DNA of 64,000 nt, taken from Actinomadura meyerae. Its GTDB lineage: Bacteria > Actinomycetota > Actinomycetes > Streptosporangiales > Streptosporangiaceae. Location of the stretch: NCBI RefSeq assembly GCF_900188445.1, contig NZ_FZOR01000022.1, positions 1 through 64,000 on the forward strand. Reading direction: 5' to 3'. Numbering within the stretch: the first letter of the stretch is position 1; each line of letters starts with the position of its first letter. The notes beneath the pieces were generated by a model. It saw only the letters and a list, made by a program, of their open reading frames with translations, was not told the DNA's origin and ran no database searches. Of this stretch, positions 42,155-50,332 are shown one piece after another. The position numbers and the translations under genes are program-made.

Positions 42155-42869
42155 TGTCGACCGGCGTGCCGAACGTCGCGATCGTGCTGAAGAAGGACAG
42201 CTCCCGGCCGTCCACCCGCATCCGCAGCGGGACGAACACGTCGTGCCCGGCGGGCGGCGCCATCGCCTCCCCCACGTCCCCCGGGAAGCTCCGCAGCTCC
42301 CGGTAGAGCTGGGTCAGCGCGGCGTCCGCGGTCAGCGCGACGTGCCGCCGCACCCGGTCGATCATGTGGGCGCGCCACTCGGCGAGGTTCAGGATGTTCT
42401 TCGCCATCCCGTCCGGGTGCATGCTCAGCCGCAGCACGTTCAGCGGCGGCTCCAGCAGCTCCGGCGGCGCGCCCTCCATGAAGAGCGCGGCCGCGCCGTT
42501 GGCGTCGATGAGGTTCCAGAACCGGTCGACCACCACCGCCGGGTACGGCTCGTGCCCGGTCAGCACCTGCTTCAGCGCCGCCCGGACCGCGTCCATCCTC
42601 GGCTCCTCGATCGGCGTCTCGTCGAACACCGGCGCGTAGCCGGCCGCCACCAGCAGCAGGTTGCGGTCGCGCAGCGGCACGTCCAGGTGCTCGGCGAGCC
42701 GCAGCACCATCTCGCGGCTCGGGGCGGAGCGCCCGGTCTCCACGAAGCTCAGGTGCCGGGTCGACACGTCCGCCTCCGACGCCAGCTCGAGCTGGCTGAG
42801 CCGGCGCCGCTGCCGCCAGGCGCGCAGCTGGTCGCCGATGGGTCGCATGTCACTCAACGCCGTCGTCAC
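42069..42869 (-). CDS. XRE-family regulator with MmyB-like domain
   Basis: A 266-residue regulator: N-terminal HTH_3 (LRAWRQRRRLSQLELASEAD, VSTRHLSFVETGRSAPSREM), then an MmyB-like ligand-binding domain (VVVDRFWNLIDANGAAALFM, LNVLRLSMHPDGMAKNILNL). In this family the domain binds fatty acid or CoA-like ligands, and target genes usually adjoin. It is divergent from the thioesterase gene and convergent with the flavohemoprotein. The GTG at 42869 gives the preferred start; an ATG at 42848 is possible. Confidence 0.87.
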   Translation of the reverse strand: MTTALSDMRPIGDQLRAWRQRRRLSQLELASEADVSTRHLSFVETGRSAPSREMVLRLAEHLDVPLRDRNLLLVAAGYAPVFDETPIEEPRMDAVRAALKQVLTGHEPYPAVVVDRFWNLIDANGAAALFMEGAPPELLEPPLNVLRLSMHPDGMAKNILNLAEWRAHMIDRVRRHVALTADAALTQLYRELRSFPGDVGEAMAPPAGHDVFVPLRMRVDGRELSFFSTIATFGTPVDITVAELAIESFYPADAPTTEYLRERAGW

Positions 42870-42980
42870 GCTCCGGACGCTACCGGCCGCGCGGTCACGC
42901 CCGCGATTACGTCCCGGGTAATGGACGCCGCGACGCCAAGGGCACCAGGGTTGACCCGGCACGCACACCGAGGAGGCGCC

Positions 42981-43418
42981 ATGACTTCAGACCCCATGAC
43001 TTCAGACCCCATGACGACAGACCAGCCGACCCCCGACCAGCTCACCGACGCCATGCCCTTCGCCCGCGCGCTGGGCGTCCGGATCGACGCCGCCGCGCCC
43101 GAGGAGGTCACCGGCCTGCTGGACTGGGCCCCGGAGCGCTGCACCGCCGGCGGCGTCATGCACGGCGGCGCCCTCATGGCGTTCGCCGACACCCTCGGCG
43201 CCGCGTGCGCGTTCCTCAACCTGCCGCCGGACACCTTCACGACGACGCTGGAGTCGAAGACGAACTTCTTCCGCGGGGTCAGGGAGGGCTCCGTCAAGGG
43301 CGTCGCGCACCCGCTGCACGCCGGGCGCACGTCGATCGTCGTCCAGACCGACCTCTACGACGGCACCGGCCGCCGCGTCGCCCAGGTGACCCAGACCCAG
43401 GCCGTCCTGCGCGCTTGA
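42981..43418 (+). CDS. PaaI-family hot-dog thioesterase
   Basis: A 145-residue hot-dog thioesterase: GVMHGGALMAFADTLGAACAF is the conserved active-site helix region with Asp, and ESKTNFFRGVREG follows. PaaI enzymes hydrolyse aryl- or acyl-CoA. The N-terminus holds a 15-bp direct repeat (two exact copies, 42981-42995 and 42996-43010, then a partial third), so ATG codons at 42981, 42996 and 43011 are all in frame; the first has AGGAGG. Divergent from the XRE regulator, likely its target. Confidence 0.86.
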   Translation: MTSDPMTSDPMTTDQPTPDQLTDAMPFARALGVRIDAAAPEEVTGLLDWAPERCTAGGVMHGGALMAFADTLGAACAFLNLPPDTFTTTLESKTNFFRGVREGSVKGVAHPLHAGRTSIVVQTDLYDGTGRRVAQVTQTQAVLRA

Positions 43419-43439
43419 CGGTCGACCGGCCCGACACCT

Positions 43440-44162
43440 TTACGTTGTAGATTCCTTAGCGAGGTACTCGCCGAAGAAGGCGAAGATCCGCTCCCACCCG
43501 TCGGCGGCGTTCTCCCGCCCGCGGCCCATCCCGAACACGATCCTGGCGACCGGGCCGAGCGGGGCCGGCGGCGCGAACCCGGTGAGGAACGAGTGCCCGG
43601 TGCCCGGATACTCCTTCACGTCGTGCGGGACCCCGGCGCTCTCCAGCGCCCGCTCCAGCTTCCCCGCCGCTCCGCGCAGCGTCGGGTCGGCCGCGCCGTA
43701 GCTGGCGACGACCGGGCACGCGCCGCGCAGCGACTCCGCCGGCCGGCGCGGCAGGATGCCGTAGTTCGCGGCGGCGGCCTTGAAGTCGTACTTCGCCGCC
43801 GCCACCAGCGCGAACCCGCCGCCCATGCAGAACCCGCACACGCCGACGCCGCCGGTGCAGTCGTCCCGGCCGGCGAGCCAGGCGCGGGCCGCCTCGATCG
43901 CGTCGTAGGCGGGCCCGCGCTGCGCGCGCATGTCGCGCATCGCCTTGGTGACGCACCGCACCCACGGCATCCCGTTGTAGAGGTCCGGCAGGACGGCCAG
44001 GTAGCCCTGCGCGGCGAACCGGTCGGCCTGGGCGCGCATGTCCGCGTTGGCGCCCATCGCCTCGAAGACGATGACGACGCCCGGCCAGGGTCCCTCCCCC
44101 TCGGGAACGGCGAGGTACCCCGGCAGCTCCCGCGCACCCGCGGGTATCACAATGTCAGACAT
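43440..44162 (-). CDS. dienelactone hydrolase family protein
   Basis: A 240-residue alpha/beta hydrolase with Cys nucleophile in GFCMGGG, typical of dienelactone hydrolases (Cys-His-Asp triad; His in GTGHSFLTG, Asp in YGAADPT). The family opens dienelactones in chloroaromatic degradation, but many actinobacterial members act on unknown lactones or esters. The ATG at 44162 is chosen; an in-frame TTG 9 bases upstream exists. It is downstream of the HINT/LAGLIDADG gene in the same direction, separated by 56 bases. Confidence 0.83.
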   Translation of the reverse strand: MSDIVIPAGARELPGYLAVPEGEGPWPGVVIVFEAMGANADMRAQADRFAAQGYLAVLPDLYNGMPWVRCVTKAMRDMRAQRGPAYDAIEAARAWLAGRDDCTGGVGVCGFCMGGGFALVAAAKYDFKAAAANYGILPRRPAESLRGACPVVASYGAADPTLRGAAGKLERALESAGVPHDVKEYPGTGHSFLTGFAPPAPLGPVARIVFGMGRGRENAADGWERIFAFFGEYLAKESTT

Positions 44163-44218
44163 ACCGTCCAATAATTCCCCACTCGCGTCCCACCGCCTAC
44201 CCCACCGCTGGGCTCAGT

Positions 44219-45361
44219 TCACAGCGCGGGAGCCGCCGGCCCCGAAACCACGACCTTGCCGTTCCGCCGCACTACGAGCAGTCCCCCCGGCATGGCCACC
44301 GAGTGGACGCCGCCCGAATACTCCTCTACCCCGTCGTGATAGCCATGGTCGTTCCAATACCGGCTGGGGTGGCCGCGCCCGTGATTGACCAGCGGCCTGT
44401 TGCGCCTGGTGACCAACGAGACGACACAAGTCGGCCGGAGGTTGCGGAACGACTGGCCGTTGGGCATGACTCGGAGCATGCCGACCCGGTCATCGACTCG
44501 GACGTTGGCGCTGATCCCGGCTTTGATGGCCAGGACCTGCAGACCACCCGCCAGATCGGTGGACGCGGTGTAGATCACGCGGTGCCCGGAGCGCTGGTGC
44601 GTGGTGCCGTCGCCGTCGACCATGGCATCGATGAAGATCGCGATGACCTCGGGGGTCCACCGCTGCACCACCTCGGGCAGCCTCTTGTCGATCGCCCGCC
44701 CCAGCCGAGCCAGGAAGTCCCGCAGAGGGACGCACTGGGTCCGGACGGACCCGCAGCCCGAAGCCGGCACGTAAGCCGGAAGCCCCAATTCCCGTATCGC
44801 GTCGACCATCGCGTCGAGCCCGGGGCCGCGGTTCTGCGCCAGGACGATCTGGTGACCGTTGATCGACCCCTCTGCCAGGAAGAAGCCGAGAAACCTCGCG
44901 AACGCCCTGGCCGGAAAGACCACGCCCGAGTAGCTCCGCGTGCAATGGGCGCCGTTGTCGGAACGCGTCCAGGTCCGGTTCACGGAGGGGATCTCCACAT
45001 CCGCCTCGGTGCCCGACAGCCATCGCGCCGTCTTGTCGTAGCGGACGCGCTTGTGAAGGAGAGCGCCCGGCCTCTCGATCCCGAAAGGCTGCTCTCCCCG
45101 CCTCGCCGCACGTGTGTCGACCCGTTGGACCCACAGGGGATGGTCGGGGCCGACCAGCAGATCAACCTGTTCCGACCTGACCCTGTACATCGGGCCGCTG
45201 ACCGCGCGGTGGAAGACGGCGGTCGCAGCCCGGTATCCCAGCGCTCGCGATGCGGGGTCCACGGTCGCGAAGGTCTCGGTGCCGTCCACCAGGGGCCAGG
45301 GCTTCCAGCCACTCGCGGTCAACACGTCCGTCCGGTCGTCATAACCGTCCACCGCCACCAT
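44219..45361 (-). CDS. stand-alone HINT/LAGLIDADG protein: intein-like without splice residues
   Basis: A 380-residue protein that reads as a complete large intein but stands alone. Block-A-like sequence TDVLTASGWK is at 11-20 and block-B-like GPDHPLWV at 71-78 (His 74). Two LAGLIDADG endonuclease motifs are present: FLGFFLAEG (157-165, acidic Glu 164) and IDAMVDGDG (244-252, Asp 251), both with the metal-binding acid at position 8. The block-F-like end VHSVAMPGGLLVVRRNGKVV is at 352-371. The Cys expected before block A is absent (Gly/Tyr there) and the chain ends VVVSGPAAPAL, lacking the terminal His-Asn. Splicing is therefore unlikely; DNA cleavage may persist. ATG behind GGAGGG. Directly downstream of thyX. 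Confidence 0.85.
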   Translation of the reverse strand: MVAVDGYDDRTDVLTASGWKPWPLVDGTETFATVDPASRALGYRAATAVFHRAVSGPMYRVRSEQVDLLVGPDHPLWVQRVDTRAARRGEQPFGIERPGALLHKRVRYDKTARWLSGTEADVEIPSVNRTWTRSDNGAHCTRSYSGVVFPARAFARFLGFFLAEGSINGHQIVLAQNRGPGLDAMVDAIRELGLPAYVPASGCGSVRTQCVPLRDFLARLGRAIDKRLPEVVQRWTPEVIAIFIDAMVDGDGTTHQRSGHRVIYTASTDLAGGLQVLAIKAGISANVRVDDRVGMLRVMPNGQSFRNLRPTCVVSLVTRRNRPLVNHGRGHPSRYWNDHGYHDGVEEYSGGVHSVAMPGGLLVVRRNGKVVVSGPAAPAL

Positions 45362-45418
45362 GCCGTCACCCTCCGAAACGTCTTGATGACAATCAAGCAC
45401 GGAGGTGTGACAGAACGC

Positions 45419-45447
45419 GCCCGCCCGCTGCCGGAGCGCGGGCGGGC
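45419..45447. terminator. hairpin between thyX and the HINT/LAGLIDADG gene
   Basis: GCCCGCCCGC (45419-45428) pairs perfectly with GCGGGCGGGC (45438-45447), 9-base loop. It lies 36 bases after the thyX stop and 57 bases before the start of the intein-like gene, so the two genes are probably separate transcripts or differentially expressed. Confidence 0.6.
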
Positions 45448-45483
45448 TCGCATCACCGAAGACTCGGCCGTGGCGCCCTCGCC

Positions 45484-46215
45484 CTACGGGCAGACTCGGC
45501 CGTTGGCCTCGAAGGCGGCGTGGGTCAGCGGCATGAGCTTCGCCCACTCCGCCTCCATCTGTTCGGCCACCATCTCGATCTCCCGCTGCGGGAACGAGGG
45601 GAACTTGGCGTCCTCCCGCTTGACGCGCAGGGACAGGAAGTTCATCAGGGCGCGCGCGTTGCAGGTCACGTACATCGAGGAGTAGAGCCCGACCGGGAGG
45701 ACGCTTCTGGCCACCTCTCGCGCGATGCCCGCCTCGAGCATCTCCGTGTAGGCGCGATAAGCCTGCCGGTAACTCTCCTTCGTCACCTCTGTGACGAGTT
45801 TGTGCTGTTCAGGGCTGCCGTCGACGAACACGTACTTGCCCGGCTTCCCCTCCTGGACCAGCCGCCGATCCGGTCCCGGCACGTAGAAGACGGGCTCCAG
45901 CCTGCGGTAGCGCCCGCTCTCCTCGTTGAAGGAGAACGTCCGGTGCCGCATCTGCTCCCGGAACACGAAGATCGGCGCCTTGACGTAGAACGTCATCGAC
46001 GAGTGCTCGAAAGGGGTGCCGTGCCGGTCCCGCATCAGGAAGTTGATCAGCCCCTTCGACCGCTCGGGGTCGGCGTCCACCTCCGCCAGCGAGTTCTCCC
46101 CCTTCGTCGACACGCGCGCCGCCCAGAGGACATCGGCGTCCGAGGCCGCAGCCTTGATCAGCTCTACCACCACGTCGCTGCGGAACTCGATCTCCATCGC
46201 GTGCTCGTCCGCCAT
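45484..46215 (-). CDS. thyX: FAD-dependent thymidylate synthase ThyX
   Basis: A 243-residue flavoenzyme making dTMP from dUMP with FAD and methylene-tetrahydrofolate. The ThyX motif RHRTFSFNEES (RHR-x7-S) is intact, followed by SGRY; VLPVGLYSSMYVTCNARALM is the conserved C-terminal helix. No insertion interrupts it. The ATG at 46215 sits behind GGGGGAGG with 6-base spacing; the ATG 15 bases upstream lacks that. ThyX is commonly beside dap genes in actinobacteria (general knowledge); here its downstream neighbour is a homing-endonuclease-like gene, and third-codon GC looks lower than in the flanks, suggesting transfer or a second copy. Confidence 0.94.
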   Translation of the reverse strand: MADEHAMEIEFRSDVVVELIKAAASDADVLWAARVSTKGENSLAEVDADPERSKGLINFLMRDRHGTPFEHSSMTFYVKAPIFVFREQMRHRTFSFNEESGRYRRLEPVFYVPGPDRRLVQEGKPGKYVFVDGSPEQHKLVTEVTKESYRQAYRAYTEMLEAGIAREVARSVLPVGLYSSMYVTCNARALMNFLSLRVKREDAKFPSFPQREIEMVAEQMEAEWAKLMPLTHAAFEANGRVCP

Positions 46216-46407
46216 CGCGGCCTCCCCCATTCATCTCGGCTGAACCGCCCCCGCAACCTTAGTCGCGGACGGGGACGGTCTCCGGCGAGCTCCACGGAAC
46301 GGAAACGGACCCGGCCGGGTGGCCTCGCACCGTTCCGGGCCCTCAGTGGGGATCAGGGCGTGTCGCAGATCACCGGACCGGTACGGTTCGGTGCGGAGGG
46401 TTTGATG

Positions 46408-47649
46408 ATGGTTCAGGGGGATCCGGGCGCTCTGCTGGAGCGCGCGCGCAAGTACGAGCGGCAGGGCCGGTCCGCGGAGGCCGCGGCCGCCTTCGCGGAG
46501 GCCGCGGGCGCGATGGAGGCGCGGGGCGAGTGGCCGGCCGCGGCGGCGGCGCGGGCCCGGTACGCGCGGGCCCTCGCGGCGGCGGGCGACGTGGCGAAGG
46601 CGCAGCGCGTCGTCGACACGCTCGACCGCGGCGCCTCGTCGCTGCCCGCGGAGGTGCGCGCCGGGCTGGACGCCCAGGCCGCGCACGTCCTCGCGGCCGC
46701 GGGGCGGACCGGCGAGGCCGCCCGCCGCGCGTGGGCCGCGATGTCGGCGTTCGGGGCGCTGCAGGACGCCAAGCGGTCCGGCGCCGCCGGGGTGCACGCG
46801 GCGCGGCTGATCCTCCGGGACGCCCGGCCACGGGACGCGCTGCGGCCGCTGCGGGAGCTGCTCGCGCAGATGCCGCCGGGCGGCGACGGCCACCGGCAGG
46901 TCGCCGCGCTGCTCGCCGAGGCCGAGCGGCGGCCCGACCGGGACCACGACGTGCTCATCACCGATCCCGACAGCGCGCCGTGGGGGCGGCTCGCGGCGGC
47001 GCTCGCCGTCGGCGCGCACCTGGCCGTCGGGAACGGGACCCCCTGGAACGCCCTGCGCGGCGAGCCCGGCGACAAGGAGCTGCTGGAACGCGACTGGGGC
47101 GTCACCGACGCCGAGGGCTGGCGGGAGCAGATGGACGCGCTGCTCGACGCGAGCAACAGCGACCCCGCGATCCAGATGGTGCTGGACCAGCGCGAGCGGG
47201 GCACCGGGGAGCGGGAGTGGCGCGCCGCGATCGTCGCCTGGTGCGGCGAGCGGGACATCGGGGAGGAGACCGTCCGCGAGGTCGTCGCGCTGTCGGGGGC
47301 GATCCTGCGCTACGAGGCGCGGTTCCGCGCGGACGGCCTGCTCCCGCCCGACGGGCGGGTGGAGAGCGTGTACGCCTACGACTTCGGGCGCGCGGTGAAC
47401 ATGGCCCGCTGGGGCCTGGCCGCCGGGTACTGCGACGCCGACGAGGCGGAGAAGTGCGTCCTCACGGCCGGGCACCGGGCCCACCAGGTCTACACGTCGT
47501 GGGGGTCGTTCTCCGCCGGGTACGTCCTCGGCCGGATGCTGCGGTTCGACGAGGGCGAGTTCGGCGAATGGTACGACCGCTCCCTCACCGGCCACCGCAT
47601 CCTCGCCGAGGACCCCGGCAGCCCGTGGCGGCGCATGGCCTGGGGCTAG
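46408..47649 (+). CDS. TPR-like / DUF1266 protein
   Basis: A 413-residue protein. The N-terminal 200 residues are Ala-rich helical repeats (ALLERARKYERQGRSAEAAA, GDVAKAQRVVDTLDRGAS) resembling TPRs. The C-terminal part matches the DUF1266 pattern: WNALRGEPGDKELLERDWGV, then YDFGRAVNMARWGLAAGYCD and TSWGSFSAGYVLGRML. DUF1266 proteins are of unknown function and often occur near toxins or secretion effectors in other bacteria. Start: two ATGs (46405, 46408); the second has better spacing from GGAGGG. Convergent with the deaminase gene. Confidence 0.8.
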   Translation: MVQGDPGALLERARKYERQGRSAEAAAAFAEAAGAMEARGEWPAAAAARARYARALAAAGDVAKAQRVVDTLDRGASSLPAEVRAGLDAQAAHVLAAAGRTGEAARRAWAAMSAFGALQDAKRSGAAGVHAARLILRDARPRDALRPLRELLAQMPPGGDGHRQVAALLAEAERRPDRDHDVLITDPDSAPWGRLAAALAVGAHLAVGNGTPWNALRGEPGDKELLERDWGVTDAEGWREQMDALLDASNSDPAIQMVLDQRERGTGEREWRAAIVAWCGERDIGEETVREVVALSGAILRYEARFRADGLLPPDGRVESVYAYDFGRAVNMARWGLAAGYCDADEAEKCVLTAGHRAHQVYTSWGSFSAGYVLGRMLRFDEGEFGEWYDRSLTGHRILAEDPGSPWRRMAWG

Positions 47650-47685
47650 CGCCCGGGGCGGGCGCCCCGGGGCCGGTCCCGGAGG

Positions 47686-48714
47686 TCACAGCAGGGCGTC
47701 GATGTCGTCGATGATCGCCTTGCGGTCGGCCGCGCCGAGCGACGACGCGACCACCGCGTTGCGGGCCAGGGCCGCCAGGTCCGCGGGGCCCAGCCCGAAC
47801 ACCTCGGCGGCGACGCGGTACTCGCCGGTCAGGGTCGTGTCGAACATCGGCGGGTCGTCGCTGTTGAGCGTGACGAACAGGCCCTCCTCCAGCATCCGCG
47901 GCATGGGGTGGGCGGCCAGGTCCGCGACCTGGCCGGTGCGGAGGTTGGAGGTGGGGCAGACCTCCAGCGGCAGCTGCGTCTCGCGCAGGTGGGCGACGAG
48001 GCGCGGGTCCCGCAGGCAGCTGGTGCCGTGGCCGATGCGCTCGGCGCCGAGGCCCTCGATCGCCTCCCAGATCGTCTCCGGGCCGGTCATCTCGCCCGCG
48101 TGCGGCAGGCTGCGCAGCCCGGCGGCGCGGGCGGCGGCGAACGCGTCGCGGAACGCGTCGCGGTGCGGGGCGCGCATCTGCTCGATGCCGCCGATCCCGA
48201 ACCCGACGAGCGCCTCCGGCGGGTGGGACAGCGCGTGCTCCAGGGTGCCGCGGGCGCCCTCGGCACCGAACTCGCCGGGGATGTCGAAGATGTAGGCGAC
48301 GCGGACGCCGAGCCGCTCCCGGGCCTCGCGGACGGCGAGGTCGAGGGCCTCGGTGACGGCGGGCATCGGCATCCCGGCCCGCTGGTGGGTGTAGGGGGTG
48401 ACGGTCAGCTCGACGTAGCGGACGTTCTGCGCGGCGAGGTCGCGGGCGACGCCCAGGACCAGGGTGCCGACGTCCTCGGGAGTGCGCACGAGGCCGGACA
48501 CCGCCTCGTACACCTCGGCGAAGTGCGGGAAGTCGCGGAACTCGTAGAAGGCGCGCAGCGCGCGCTCGTCCGCGGGAACGGGCCCGTCCGGGTGGCGGCG
48601 GGCGAGTTCGAGGACGGTGGGGACCGAGGCGGAGCCGACCAGGTGGACGTGCAGCTCGACCTTCGGCAGGGCGTCGATGAACGCCTCGATGGATGTGGTC
48701 TCGGTGGAAGTCAC
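47686..48714 (-). CDS. adenosine deaminase-superfamily enzyme, probable aminodeoxyfutalosine deaminase
   Basis: A 342-residue metal-dependent purine deaminase. Metal and catalytic motifs: PKVELHVHLVGS (18-29), HAGE (catalytic Glu), RIGHGT, and NSDDP (metal Asp). The acidic residue after HxHL that contacts ribose in true adenosine deaminases (D/E) is replaced by Val, giving the LVGSAS pattern that I associate with the Streptomyces-type deaminases of 6-aminodeoxyfutalosine in the futalosine menaquinone route. EVCPTSNL and the FRDFPHFAEVY region also fit. GTG start without an obvious SD, possibly leaderless. No other mqn gene is in the window, so the assignment rests on the motif. Confidence 0.78.
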   Translation of the reverse strand: MTSTETTSIEAFIDALPKVELHVHLVGSASVPTVLELARRHPDGPVPADERALRAFYEFRDFPHFAEVYEAVSGLVRTPEDVGTLVLGVARDLAAQNVRYVELTVTPYTHQRAGMPMPAVTEALDLAVREARERLGVRVAYIFDIPGEFGAEGARGTLEHALSHPPEALVGFGIGGIEQMRAPHRDAFRDAFAAARAAGLRSLPHAGEMTGPETIWEAIEGLGAERIGHGTSCLRDPRLVAHLRETQLPLEVCPTSNLRTGQVADLAAHPMPRMLEEGLFVTLNSDDPPMFDTTLTGEYRVAAEVFGLGPADLAALARNAVVASSLGAADRKAIIDDIDALL

Positions 48715-48835
48715 GCCGCGAAGCTAACAGCGCCCGCGGCCGCTCCGACAGGCGAAGACGGCGAACCTGCCGGGAAAATGTCAGGAATGCCGCCCCGGGC
48801 CGCCGGCGCGGCCCGCGGTGCGGCAGGATGGGCGC

Positions 48836-49834
48836 GTGCGCGCGGCCCGGTTGATCTCCATCGTGCTCCTGCTGCAGTCGCGGGAGGCGATGACGGCGGG
48901 CGAGCTGGCGCGCGAGCTGGAGGTGTCGGAGCGGACCGTCTACCGGGACATGGAGGCGCTGTCGGCGGCCGGGGTCCCGGTCTACGCCGACCAGGGGCGC
49001 GGCGGCGGGTACCGGCTCGTCGGCGGGTACCGGACGCGGCTGACCGGCCTGACCCGCGAGGAGGCCGAGGCGCTGTTCCTGTCCGGGCTGCCCGGCCCGG
49101 CCGGGGACATGGGCCGCGGCGGCGCGCTCGCGGCCGCCGAGCTGAAGGTCCTCGCCGCGCTCCCCGCCGCGCTGCGGGACGCACCCGCGCGGGCGAGCCG
49201 GCGGTTCCTGCTGGACGCGCCCGGCTGGTTCGGCGAGTCCGGCCCGCCGCCGCTGCTGCGCGAGCTGGCCCGCGCGGTGTGGCAGGACGAGACCGTCGAG
49301 CTGCGGTACCGGCGCAAGGGGACGGAGGTCGTCCGGACGGCCGACCCGTACGCGCTCGTCCTGAAGAGCGGGACGTGGTACCTGGTCGCGCGGGTCGGCG
49401 GGACGTACCGCACGTACCGGGTCGACCGGGTCGCCGCGGTCCGCCCGGACGGCGCGGTCTTCGAGCGGGACGAGGAGTTCGACCTCGCCGCGTACTGGCG
49501 GGACGCGGCGGCGGGGTTCGTCCGCTCGCTGCTGCGCGAGGAGGCGACCGTGCGGCTGTCCCCCGCCGGGATGCGGCTGCTGCGCTACGCGGTGGAGCCG
49601 TACGCGGCCCGGCGCGCGGCGGAGGCGGCCGGCGAGCCCGACGCGCGGGGCTGGGTGGTGACGACGCTGCCGGTGGAGTCGGCGGAGGTCGCCGCGTCGG
49701 AGCTGCTGCGGCTCGGCCCGGAGGCCGAGGTCCTCGCGCCGCCGGAGCTGCGGGAGCGGATGGCGGGCAGCGCGGCGCGGATGGCGGAGCTGTACGGTGC
49801 CCGGTCCTGCTCGGCCCGGTCCTGCTCGCCTTAG
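48836..49834 (+). CDS. WYL-domain HTH regulator
   Basis: A 332-residue DeoR/HTH_11 regulator with N-terminal winged helix (REAMTAGELARELEVSERTV) and a C-terminal WYL domain (ELRYRRKGTEVVRTADPYALVLKSGTWYLVARVGG). Such proteins often act as nucleic-acid-binding repressors or DNA-damage regulators. The GTG at 48836 is preferred, with an in-frame GTG at 48818 possible. The last ten residues (RSCSARSCSP) come from a 15-bp duplication (49799-49828). It is divergent from the deaminase gene. Confidence 0.86.
   Translation: MRAARLISIVLLLQSREAMTAGELARELEVSERTVYRDMEALSAAGVPVYADQGRGGGYRLVGGYRTRLTGLTREEAEALFLSGLPGPAGDMGRGGALAAAELKVLAALPAALRDAPARASRRFLLDAPGWFGESGPPPLLRELARAVWQDETVELRYRRKGTEVVRTADPYALVLKSGTWYLVARVGGTYRTYRVDRVAAVRPDGAVFERDEEFDLAAYWRDAAAGFVRSLLREEATVRLSPAGMRLLRYAVEPYAARRAAEAAGEPDARGWVVTTLPVESAEVAASELLRLGPEAEVLAPPELRERMAGSAARMAELYGARSCSARSCSP
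49799..49828. repeat. 15-bp direct duplication at the WYL gene end
   Basis: GCCCGGTCCTGCTCG occurs twice in tandem (49799-49813, 49814-49828), encoding the repeated Arg-Ser-Cys-Ser C-terminus, with a partial third unit running into the stop codon of the convergent ChaB-like gene. Confidence 0.8.
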
Positions 49835-50235
49835 TCCTGCTTGCGCGCGATCGCCGCGGCCAGCTCCTCCTTGGTCATCTTCGAGCGGCCCTGGACGTCG
49901 AGTCCGGCGGCGCGGTCGTAGAGCTCCTTCTTGCTGCTGCCCTCGACGTCCACGCCGCCGAAGCTCTTGCCCTTGCCGTGGCGGGCGTCGGGGTTCTTGG
50001 CCCGGGGGTCGGACGGCCCCTTGCGGCCCTTGGGCACCCACCGGTCGCCGCGCTTCTCGAACTTGTGCTTGAGCGCGGAGTAGGCGGTGCGGTGCGCCCG
50101 CTGGCCCTCGCCGTAGGTCTTGACGGCGGAGTCGTGGGCCTTGGCGAAGGTCTCCTGGGCCTCCTCGGGAGAGCGCTGGAGCGTGCCGGGGAGCTCCTTC
50201 TTCCGGGGCTTGCCGCTCTTGTCGGTCATCGGCAT
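49831..50235 (-). CDS. ChaB-family / Rho N-terminal-like protein
   Basis: A 134-residue basic protein. The first 60 residues (ELPGTLQRSPEEAQETFAKA, HDSAVKTYGEGQRAHRTAYS, ALKHKFEKRGDRWVPKG) match the ChaB family; the last 35 (SSKKELYDRAAGLDVQGRSK, MTKEELAAAIARKQD) look like a Rho-N/SAP-type helical nucleic acid-binding segment. The pair is common in actinobacterial genomes with no known role. ATG behind AGGAGA. The stop overlaps the WYL gene's stop region. Confidence 0.83.
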   Translation of the reverse strand: MPMTDKSGKPRKKELPGTLQRSPEEAQETFAKAHDSAVKTYGEGQRAHRTAYSALKHKFEKRGDRWVPKGRKGPSDPRAKNPDARHGKGKSFGGVDVEGSSKKELYDRAAGLDVQGRSKMTKEELAAAIARKQD

Positions 50236-50285
50236 GGCTTCTCCTTTCTCTCCTCCACGCCATAACCGGACAGATCGTCCCCAAA

Positions 50286-50311
50286 CGGCCCCGGGTGGCG
50301 ACCCGGGGCCG
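50286..50311 (-). terminator. hairpin downstream of the SDR gene
   Basis: Perfect 11-bp stem: CGGCCCCGGGT (50286-50296) with ACCCGGGGCCG (50301-50311), 4-base loop GGCG. It follows the SDR stop codon by about 21 bases in the transcribed direction and precedes the ChaB-like gene. Confidence 0.65.
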
Positions 50312-50332
50312 GTGTGCGCGGAGGGCGGCCGG

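Noticed and set aside
45484-46215. The intein-like protein as an intein inserted in thyX
   Set aside because: thyX is uninterrupted, with its own stop codon, and the intein-like ORF has its own SD and start 122 bases after it.
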